From the NCBI GenBank assembly GCA_030141605.1, contig JAQGDQ010000023.1:622001-682000 (forward strand): a stretch of 60,000 nt of DNA, read 5' to 3'. The notes under the pieces were generated by a model. It was not told the origin of the DNA. It did not search any database and saw only the letters and a list, made by a program, of their open reading frames with translations. The position numbers and the translations under genes are program-made. Position 1 is the stretch's first letter. The number at the start of each line of letters is the position of its first letter. Below are positions 46,662 through 58,800 of this stretch, piece after piece. The DNA comes from Tubiluchus corallicola (lineage: Eukaryota > Priapulida > Priapulimorpha > Priapulimorphida > Tubiluchidae).

Positions 46662-46815
46662 ATGGAATTAAACATGCACCAGACGTTGTATAATCCACAA
46701 ACGTGGATCTCATCTGATTCTTACTCAAGAGATCACGCTTTTTATTTTCCTCTGTCGTTTTGGAAAAAAGCAGAGACAATGGACGACGTAATTTGTAACA
46801 CAAGGTTTTCCTCAG
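46662..46815 (+). CDS. ETV6: ETS gene exon 1 (start exon, inferred)
   Basis: Codons 1-51 plus one base: MELNMHQTLYNPQTW through FYFPLSFWKK to TRFSS, then donor G|GTGAGT. No homology of its own. Chosen because it is open from an ATG, ends in a strong donor and joins exon 2 in phase 1. A second in-frame ATG is at codon 5. Confidence 0.6.
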
Positions 46816-49800
46816 GTGAGTAAATGAAGCCATGTTTTATTCGTTCTTGTAATGTTGATTCTAGAAGAATTGATGGACAAAATTTAAGCTGAAACAAAAC
46901 ATAGGACTGTGTGCCTCAATGGTTAATTAATAGTTAGCTCAATTGGTAATGTCATTATAAACTATTATGCATTTTTTCTATCAGTAGCGCTTAATGAAAG
47001 TGATGCAACGACGACAATGATTGCCTCGTCAACCTGAAAAAATATGCAAAATTTAATGCAAGTACTGTACTTAAGGCAAGCAACCACAGTTCCTAATTAG
47101 CAGCTCAGTATAATATAATTACTACTTACGTGCAATAGTAGTTATTAGAAATCAAATCTTATGACTGAGGAGTCTCAAAGTCTCATTCATTGAATACCCT
47201 AAACGCGCCATTCTTATTAGGCATTTTTTATTTTAGCTGCTAACCTTTTCCATTGAGTAAAACTCTTGAATTTGTCGCTTGTCTTTCGAACAACGAAACA
47301 ATGTGCAAATGGCATATACTTTTAGTGAGTAAAATTGCACTGTCTTGTATATGCGCTAACAAAAATCAATAATTGACAAAGAAATTTTGCAAGATTTGCT
47401 GAGGATTTTGTTAGCAGTTCATACAACATTGGTTGAAAGTCAGCCGCACAAAAAGGTGTTGACATGAAGATTTGAGAGATTTTAGTTTTCGTCAAGTTAC
47501 TTGAAAAATGAAATTAATGTTGTAATTTAATTAATCTTTTTCTCTTTCAGTCCTTTAACTATAAATACTATGCATGTCTGAAATGATTTGTCTAATATTT
47601 CACAAAATTTATATACAACATTGTAAAAACATGATGGTAATACCTTTTTGCTCGAGGGCTACAGAAACAGCAAGAAATAATTGTAATACAATGTAATAAG
47701 CGACTTATTATAAGCAAGTATTGTCCAATTTGCATATGAAATTGAGGGAATGAATCTGTCATTCCCCCAAATTGGTGTAGAAACCTCCCGCCTCACGCCC
47801 AGCCTGCAAGTATTATGTGTCTGCTGGTAGCAGGAAAATTATCATTGCGAATAAGTGCAACAATGTTGAATACAGTGTTATTACCGATCACGATACGTTA
47901 AATGGTTATTCAGAACAAATTCAGTACGATAAAAACATTCACTATTTTTGTGCAAAGTTTGCATCATGTTGGTGTCCTCAGTGTTTCAGCTTCATCCAAT
48001 GGAATGGTCGAAAGAAGACGTTGCTGTTTGGCTAAATTATTGTGCTTCAGAATACTCACTAAACGTTGACATTAAATCAAATTCGCAATTAAATGGTGAG
48101 TTAAAACATTCACTGATAACTGATGACGTAACTGTTAAATCAACTGGCGTGCGCATTTTCAACAGATGCCATTAATACGCAAAAATTTGTTTTCAGTGAT
48201 GTAGCGTAGTAATATTAATGCAACCACGCTGCCCTGTCTCCAGAAACTTCCCATGTCTCTGTATTTTTGATAGCTAATAGTGTGTTAAATAGATCTTTTT
48301 GGATGAAACTTGTGTAAGTCAGCAATTGTACTCCTGCATATTCTTATTAGTATAAATATGTGATATGTTGTCATGTAGCTGTTTAAATTATAAATCTTAT
48401 GTATCACTTTTAACGTAAATTATTGTTAAGCGCCTAAGAAAGTGCTTATTAGTCTTTTCAGTTCGCTACATAAATTAATACACTTTAGTAAAAATAAGAT
48501 GTAAAGCTGAAGACAAAGTTAAAGTGTATTAATTTAGGTAGCGAACTGAAAAGACTAATAAGTACTTTCTTATTAAGTATTCGATTAAAACTTTGGTTTT
48601 TTGTGTTGCACGCAGGAAAAGCCTTCTGTTTGTTAGATAAAGTGGATTTTAGAAATCGGTTTCCAGTAAATGGGGATATCTTGTACAACGCTTTACAATG
48701 TTTATTACGATCATACGGTGAGTAGGCCAGTAGTCCTGTATACAGAAACTGTAAGGCCATCATGTGCTACATTTGTAATGTGCACAACGCTTTTGCAATT
48801 TACTAAACTACTTGTGCTGTAGATCACTGTGACACAACGACAGTCATGACGATGAACGTATAGAAATATGCAGTAATTTAAGTCTGTTAAGTACAGAACT
48901 GTCTAACAATCTCTCAAGTGCCATCAGACCTTTAAAATTATTATAATATAATATTTCCAGATTTATTTTACACACGCATCAAAGATGCTAAATGTCGGAC
49001 TCATAAGAGCTCAGTTCTTTAGATTACAGCAGCCGTTACAAAAAGACATCTATTAATTTTAAATCTTTAATCTTGTACGTGTATTTTATCTGTAAATAAC
49101 TTTCAAGTGGTTATGTGTGTGTGACGTAGTAACTATTGTACATATGTAGCAGTTTTTATTGTATGTGTGTCTTGATATTATGGGTTTTTACCTAGAATAA
49201 AGTACATCTTATCTTATCTTTATCTTTTATAAACCATGGCAATGTCTTAAAATGTCGCCCTTTTCTTTCTTTCTTAACTATTGGCTTTTTTCGTTAATTA
49301 TCACTATTCTTGTCTTTAAGAATTGGATTTGTGTTAATTTCATGATAAATTTTAAAACTGCATCGACTTGAAAGGTGACATTTCTTTTCCATCCAATTAA
49401 AATATGGTACTACTTTTCCATCAAGTAGAAAGGTAGCACTACATTTCCATACGCTCGTGGATTCTTAATTCAGATCGAATTACTCCAGCAGTGTTCAATG
49501 CTATTCAATGTTTCTAACAACGACCGAATGAGCAAGTTGGCTTGCACCTGTATATGAATCAAAACAGTCAATGGTCTGTTAGGAATTCTGCAGAAAGTTA
49601 CTGCTAACCTGTGGGACGCCAATGTGGAATTTAATGCTTTTTAGTATTAATAAATTATTTATAAATATTAATAAATCAATTTTGAATAATATATTAAAAA
49701 AATCGTTGATGAATATTCATAATTCGCTCTAAATTTTTAATATTAATAAATCAATTATGAATAATCTTAAATCATATTCATAAATAATTTTTTAATATTA

Positions 49801-52800
49801 ATAAAACAATTTTGGCTATTTGTAAATGATTTATTAATATTAAAAAATGAATTATGAATATTCCAAATTGATTTATTAACATTTAAAAATAAGCATTAAA
49901 TTCCACTTTGGTATTTCATAGTAACCAGAATATAGAATTTATTTATTGGCATATACATTACAATAACATACATACGTAAACTTTTTGCAAAATTACAACA
50001 AAAATACAAAGATTTACAAAACAAAGGCTAAAAGTGTTTTGGAAACATCTTGTTTTAATGCGTTGCGTTAAGTTACGCACAAAGATCAACGTTTAACATA
50101 ATTGATCCTGCTGGTATCTGCACCAATAATTGCACCATTCTCGGTGATCTATGAAAGCTCTCGATCTAGTGTGGTCATGGCCTCCAGGAGAAACGGGGGT
50201 CAAAAACCTCTAAAATGGCCATTTTCGCCCTTTCTTTTTCACAAAAATTGTACCTCTTATTTTGAGAGAACGGGAATGTGCCGGGGGTAGAGTGACTAGT
50301 GTTAGCAATGGTAGATCACCCGGAGTGGGTGTAGTAGAGCAATTTATAATTCGCGGAGTAGCCACGGTTTTCTACAATCGGTATTCTCCCGAACCCAACC
50401 AGCCGATTTTTTTCGAAATTTTGACTGAACGCCATGTAGAAAACACATATAATTGATCTTACTGGTGATAGTCAGTAATGTATACTATAATTTGCTTAGT
50501 TAGCGAAGAATGTGCTGCGAATGTTCCCATTATTTTTTCAAACTATGCGCAATATTATCTAAACTTATTTCAAATGTTTTGCCGTCAAAATGGCAGCGCC
50601 TAACGGTCACCGCGGGAGTTTGAATTTACTAGTTTTATACAGCATTACTGCTGACGCAAGGTCTGTGCGCAATAAGGCAGCATGTAAGTGAAATAAATTT
50701 CAAGACGATTTTAGGCTTTTACATATGAAGAGTGTTTTCTTGTGCTTTAAGTTAATGTGGTCATTTATTTTATTATTTTTTATTTTAAACTTATTTCAGT
50801 ACGTAAAAAGTACAATAGAATAATAAACAAAGCTTACTTAATAATCACAATAAAAATATTACTACAAGACAAATAAAATAAATATTTACACAAAAAAACA
50901 GACAATTAGTAATCTAAATATGTAAAAAAATGTTATTTTCAATGAGCAAAAATATCCGAAGTTAAAATGACATCAGTATTAAGAATAAAACTACGTATGA
51001 CTTCATTGCTTAAATTTTAAACTCGCTGACGAAGGCTAAAAGTATTTTTACGTAAAATGACTTTAAAATGATTACAGCCATTTTCAGCACATATTTTAGA
51101 TGCTGTGGTGCCCCCTGCGGTAAGCAAAAAATGTTGTCGATGCAAAATAGTAGGCCGCTTTTAATTTCGTAATATTACCAACATTAAAAGTGATCCATAG
51201 GTTAGAACAGTAAAAAGTTGAACAATAAGATTTAAATAGATCACGTCTGACATCAGCAGAGCAAGAACAAAAATTTCTGCAAAGAATATTAAATCTAATA
51301 TAAAAAGGCGCAACTGATTTAAAATATCAGCATCGTCTTTACATTCATCGTTAATTATATGACCAAGATATTTTATTTCACGTTCGAGTTCAATCGGTTC
51401 TCTTGCAAAGTTACATTAGCAAAACTGACATTTCTGAAAGCATTTGGAATAAAATACACATTTTTCATCTTGAAAGCATTAATTACAATACCATTATGGC
51501 ATATTCTTCGCAGCAATCAAGCATTTCTGTAATGCCGGTGTAGAGGGAGCAATTAAACACAGATCGTCAGCATAAAATAAGTGATTAATAGGTGTACACC
51601 TAAACGACACGTGGCAGACCTCATAGTTGATAACTTTTTTGAAAGATCATTAATGTTTAATGGAAACATCACGGGCAAGTAATTCTAGTACAGGCGTCGG
51701 CAAACCCACACTTTCTAATTTCTGAAACAGGAGACGATTAACTCTATCAAAAGCCTTGCTAGCCCCTGCAAAGCACACAAAAGCAGGACTAGCAGGACTT
51801 TTGCACATATAAAGAATTTCCTTCAGCGCACATAGATACACTTGATAATCAGATGCACTTAAAATAGCCATAAATCTTTCTGAAATGACATGCTCAATAA
51901 ATTTGCTAATTACAGCAGAGATAGCTATTGATCTATGGTTATCGCAGCTAGTTATATCCAAAGGTCTGGTTTTAATAATAGGTATAATAACAGAATCTGT
52001 TAACGATTGAACTTGATTTCGGGTAGCCTTTTCTCAATCAGCATGTTTAATATTAGAACGGCCACTAAGGCCACACCTGGATCCATGTTTAGTAGACAGA
52101 TGACAGAAAAATGGTCATGACAGATGACAGAAAAGTGTTCAAGGCATGTTCAACATGCATGTCCCGAATGCAATTATGCATTTGAAAAATATGATCAAGC
52201 CATAAACGAGAATTGTGGGATGCAATATGGTATGAAAAAGTTTCAGCAGTAACAAAAGTTTATCTGAAAAAATACTCGTTACACATTTATTTAGCCACAA
52301 ACCGTAATCACGACTAAAATCTGCGTTAAAATCTCCCGACACATGAACTAGATTAGTGTCAGTTGCCTGAAAAAAGGAGTCCAGTTTCCAATATCTATCC
52401 GCCTATTAAAGTTCAAGAATGCTAACCGAACACTATGTAGAATGTTCGCGCGTGATTTTTATCGAAAATATAGTTATGTGCAAAATATTTTACGGGACGT
52501 TGGATAGTCAACAATAATTTGTCGATCGTTTTTTGTAGATATAACCTATGCTCGCTACGCATTCGCAGGATATAACACACATCTCACATCCAGTGCTTTG
52601 TCATCTTCTTATTCAATGCTGCCGATGACTTCCAGTCAACCGCTGATGGAAAAAGGTATTGTGTACTAAGCACTACAAGAGTAAGATTATTAATTAACAT
52701 ATATAATTGTTACTGCGAATACTTAAGTTTTGGTTAGAATTTAATCCGTTCAAAAAAAACTAAATTTCATATACACCAAAGATGAATTGCAGTGCTAAAA

Positions 52801-55800
52801 AATATATTGTTCTACATAGCTATGTATTAAAATGAAATACATCTATATTAAACCTTCAGTACACAGGAATAGGCAATTAACGTGTGCGCAAACAAGCGAA
52901 ATTGTAAGGAACTCTGGCTTGTTATCACTGATATTTTACAATATCTGTAACAAACTGATGAGTTACCAATATTAGAAATGGCACATGCTAAAATCAGGGC
53001 TGTATTTACCAACTTATGGGCCCTATACCAAGCTCATGAGTGGGTCCCTAAATTTATAGAAATGTTGGCATATTTCCAGCATCCAATATGTATAGTGACA
53101 CTGTGGGCCTATACTTTTTTTACAGGGGCCCCGTACCACGGGCCCTGTTCTTACTTTACAGTGGCCCTTATAGTTATTGAATATATTGTAATAGGAATGA
53201 AATACCCGGTGTATACTTGAAACAAGGTTATTCGCTGGCACGCTGTGCATCAAATTAGTTTCAGTGGGTCCCCAGATGCTCTGGGTTCTAGGCCAATGGT
53301 CTACTTGGTCTGTTGGTTAATCCGGCTCTTAATAATGTAAAATCGCAAAGGGCAAGATTTCTATAGGCAATGCAAATAAGAGCAGATTATAAGCTGATAC
53401 TGCACCTTCAGTATGGACCAGTTACAGAATCAGCCGCTGAATAATGAATGTTTTTTCAGATTTTATGGTGAATCATCAAAGAAGTTTTTATAACTTGTCG
53501 GAAATTTCCAGCAATGCGCGTAAATAAAGCGAGTAATTAATGCAGTAATTTACAAGCAGGTGTATTTCAGGTTTAACACAAGTCAGGGGCGTATTTACTA
53601 AAAGGCTAAGAGGAGGGTAAGCTAGGGCGCCAGATTTTAGAGCACAAAATTAAAAATTTTCAAAAATTATTATTCTCTTCGGAAAATACGCATCCTTCTA
53701 TGTTCATATAACGTGCCCATTTTATAACGCACCACAAGCAGTTACAGTGCCGGTTTTATGTATGTGCCGTATAAGTGATAAAAAAAGTACAATTATTACG
53801 TAAGAGGTGCTGCACCACAAACAGCTGCGCAGTCCACCCGAATATAAAGGCTCTGCAAATATTTGTAATTAACAATGACCATTTAAGTACCAGGTAATAA
53901 TGCTACTGATGCACCACATGTAATTCCGAATGCGCTTCAAATTATTTCACAATAAATCCACAATAGAGATAGGCAGGTCTGATTTATCTGCCTGGGGCAT
54001 CGTAATGTCTCAGTACGCCCCTGGTCATAGTGCAACTACCTAATAATTTATATTTTCTACACAAAATCCCTCTATGGGATTTATAAAATTTTTATTATTA
54101 AATAAAGTTTGGAGAACACATTGGTTCTTATCACCATCTCATTCTTGGTTCTATAATACTGTTAGTAATTTAATAGTTATTAACGCATTAGAAATTAATT
54201 TGATACCTTAAGAAATAATACAATAATTATCTTTGCTTCTTTTATATGTTGTAAAATTAACGTTACACGAAAGATTGCTGTAGTAACAAATTCTGAATAT
54301 TTTGGATTTGTTCGTTTGTTTACTTTGCTTTATTCATTCAGTCATTCATTCACTCACTCAGTCATTCATTTATTCATTTATCCATTCATTTATTCAATCA
54401 ACCAGTCACTCACTCAAAGTTCATTTATTTTTTCAAATGCTGATTTTATTTTTTAAATAAATTTACATTTTTATGTAAGTTAAGGTTTCTTGTTGACATA
54501 CAAAATCATTTTTTATGTAAAAATAGGTAAAAGTTTCGTGTGTGTATCAGGAAATTTTGGGTATTTTTATTATATATATCTCCTAGTACGTTCTTACGGG
54601 TCATCTCGAGTGTTTGTTTGTTGTCTGTCTTATCAACGAACAGATGATAACTATGTGTTCCTCTAGCCTATCAGCTTTTCTATCCCTGGACGCTTTCTCG
54701 AGAAGCCCATGTTCGCGAAGGAGTTAAAAACAGAAAATAAGCTCTTCATACTCTTTTTTCTAATAACCGCGTTTTTATTGAATTGTTTGAATTTTATAAC
54801 TGCATTGTGTCCGTGTACTACTATTATTCACATATCGTAATTGCGTGAATTATTCACGTACTTTTATCTGTAATGTACATAAAATAATTTTTTAATCTCT
54901 TTAAAAATTTAACAACTAATTGGTATCTTAATTCTGTAGATGTGCTACCTATTAGCCCACCAGTAAGCCCAGTCAGTGGGCCCAGTGGGGAAAAGTTGAA
55001 GCAAAGCTTACCAAATCCTGAAGCTTACATGAGCAGTGAGTATTTTAATTTTTAATTAAAGTTTCTAATTTACGATGAATTCATAGTGAAATTTGGGAAA
55101 ACATAATTATTATATATATACGAAAGATTATATAAAAGCTATAACAAGCTGGCTATTAATTACACGTTTTTAAAGCAGCATGTTAGCTTCTTTTTTGACC
55201 GCTTGCAAAATGTCTTTGAGCTTCCGAGTACCAAATTATATTATATTATATTATATTATATTATATTATATTATATTATATTATATTATATTATATTATA
55301 TTATATTATATTATATTATATTATATTATATTATATTATATTATATTATATTATATTATATTATATTATATTATATTATATTATATTATATTATATTATA
55401 TTATATTATATTATAATATAATATATTATAATATAATATAATATAATATAATATAATATAATATAATATAATATAATATTATATTATATTATATTATATT
55501 ATATTATATTATATTATATTATATTATATTATATTATATTATATTATATTATATTATATTATATTATATTATATTATATTATATTATATTATATTATATT
55601 ATATTATATTATATTATATTATATTATATTATATTATATTATATTATATTATATTATATTATATTATATTATATTATTATATTATATTATATTATATTAT
55701 ATTATATTATATTATATTATATTATATTATATTATATTATATTATATTATATTATATTATATTATATTATATTATATTATATTATATTATATTATATTAT

Positions 55801-58800
55801 ATTATATTATATTATATTATATTATATTATATTATATTATATTACATTACATTACATTACATTATATTATATTATTACTATTACATCCATAAACAGCTAA
55901 ATTTCAGTTGCAAAACGATCTCGCAGACCACTAGACGGTCAAATTTCCTTTTTATTCCTACTACAAAATTAAACTCTGGTACAAGGCGGTCTACAGTCAG
56001 AGCAAGGAAACATTACAGTCAGTATGCAATTAAAACTAAATTAAGTAAAATTACGAAATTTGAAACATTTAAATAGAAATTCATGGAAGTACTTAAAACA
56101 GTCGTTAGTTACAGTGTATTTTATTTTATTTTCAACTCTGATCAAGCTTTACAACCACGCTTTTATGTAACATTAATGAGGATATTCTTTATTTTTTATG
56201 TTAATTATTTTATATTTTTACGCGAATCACTTCTATGTACTATTGTAAACCGCGCAAGGAAAATCTTCATTTATATGGACTGTTCATGTAAGGTAAAAAT
56301 TAATAAATAACGTACGTTAGACTGAATACATCAGACTGCACGTAACAGAACATCAGTCAACAAGAGAATTTCACCTGCTGCAAAAATGGTGCATCGAAAT
56401 ATAGATCTTAACTTATTCATAGTACAAAAATTAAATTCTGTTTTATTTATTTGGTACATTTGGTTTAATTGGTGAACTGAAATAAACCGTGTGTCGAATC
56501 ATGTTTACCAGTCGATAACCATCAAAACTGACAGCCATAAATTATGAATTCTGTGCAAATAAAGCGCGCTTTTGCTATAGTACATATTTTCCGACAAGTT
56601 CTTGTTTTGGTTTCAGTTCTTGTGTTGTTTTTACTTTGAAATCTTGATTTTTATCTGCCATCAGTTTACATTACGCAAAAAGCTAATGCAAAAATGACCT
56701 AAGTTCAACTAACCGTCTTGTAAGCCTACTTTGACATCAGTTTACAGTTACTGTAAATCAAAATTCAAGTTCTGCGGATCTTCACAATATTTTCGCGGAA
56801 TATATTATTGGAACATCTAAACGAAATACACTTTAAGCTTATGAGCAACTAGCTTAACCATAAAGTATTGTCTTAAAAATTTGAATCATTATGCTGTTTA
56901 AGACAATAATACCAAATTACTATTACTTAATGCCAATTTAATTTATTAAATTATTTTGAAAAAACACTTTTATTATAAAATAAATTTTAAATGTCTGATG
57001 GTATGTAGTGTGAATGTGTGTGTCGTGTCTATTACCTTCATTATCATGACCCGTTTGCCTAAAAAAGAAAGTACTATTGTTTGCAATTATTAAAAAAATT
57101 ACACCAGTGAAGACGTTAGAGAGTTTAGACCTACAAGTAAAAGTAACACAATATGGAATCCACCTGCTATTGCGTTTACTGCTGTAGACTTTCCTCGGGT
57201 AATTTCCAGTAATGACAGTTTATCAGTAATTCTGTTCCCGGATGTTTGTGATCATATCTGCGGTAAATAAGTGTATTATCAATTATTATCAAACCTTGTC
57301 AATGTTTGCTTTGAACCAGAATTTACCTGACAATCGTAGTCCTATCTGACATTACATGGAGTCACTAACAGCCCTTTAGTTTTTTAAGATTATTAGACAT
57401 CGGTTATACCAAAATTATGCGCAATTTGTTGGTGTTTTAAGTTTACTGAATACTTAAAGGAAAACAGAGATCTTAGTTAGGCCATAATCTTATTTTAATA
57501 AGTGACTAAAGCACATGTACATGTTATCATGTACAATAATTACCAAATGTTTCTGGTAATTAAATATTAGCTTAGAGATTTAATTGAACCCCGCCTCTGC
57601 GGCACAACCAGCGACTACATTGTCAGCTTTACGTGTACATCCATACTGAAAATACACTTTTCCAACAGTATTATTATCTCTTTCAGTATTAATATAGATA
57701 GCGGCTTATTTTGGAAAATGGCTTAGAATCTGTACTATTTTTAATATCGTTTTTTATTTAGACATATAATATATTCTTCAGCGTTTTAACTTGCGATAAT
57801 AAGTAACCAATGAGGGAAAGAAATAGTATAAAACGACATAAACTTACTAAATTGATTTAATCAAATAACTTCAAGCAGGTATTATGAACCAGCCGTTATT
57901 CTTACCACATGTTGATGTTTCGCTCTTTCCTCAATAGTTGTAATGCGCTGCGAACAACAGTAATTGTTTAGCCATTCGGAATCAAATGTATCTTTTTCTT
58001 GAGCCATTATTGTTTTTGTTTTGATTATAAATATTGTTGATTCTTTATGTATTGTAATTGCAGATGATGGCTGCAGTAGAAGTTATTCTTCTGAAGAAGA
58101 CAACGAACCGCCTCTCTCTATTAACAATTCAAGTGAGCTGCAACTAATTGAGTTAAATATTATTATGCCTATATACGACTTATTTCCAGTTATTGTACTA
58201 CAATACGTTCATTGAGTTAGTTGCAGAAATAAATAACAACAAAAAAAACAATGTCAGTTAGTAGTTAAAAACTCATATCTTATAAGAAGTGCAATTAAGC
58301 TACATACGTATACGACATTGAATTTGATTTTACATTGCGGGATCACAAATTATTCGCAACATAAATATTGCAGAATATGTGGAAGGGGAAGGTGCGGCTA
58401 TCAGGCAGTCTTGCAACAGTTTATTTTACAGCAATACATAATTATGTTTATTCATTTATTTGTACATGTATGTTGATTTAATTACTAACGGAAAGCACGT
58501 TTTTGTCAGAAATACAGTACTGATTGTACTCGGTCATTTTAGCACTGATAATTTCTAATCAAGTTGAATGAAATACGGTAACCATGTATTCAAAATCTGC
58601 GGCTATTGGTTTAACCACTATGATCTGACAAAAAAAGCCACTTTAAAATAAGCGAATATCTTTTTTAGTGTTTGCACCAGTAATCTGGGCTGTAAAACCC
58701 CAATAATATTCTTTAAAATCAAGTTTTAAGATTTTGTTAAATATCCTTCACCAGCTTATAGGAATAATAAAGGCAGTGGGCAAGTTAATCTCGTATTATT

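Noticed and set aside
55180-55421. Open frames repeating Ile-Ile-Leu-Tyr-Tyr
   Set aside because: Product of the ATATT pentanucleotide array.
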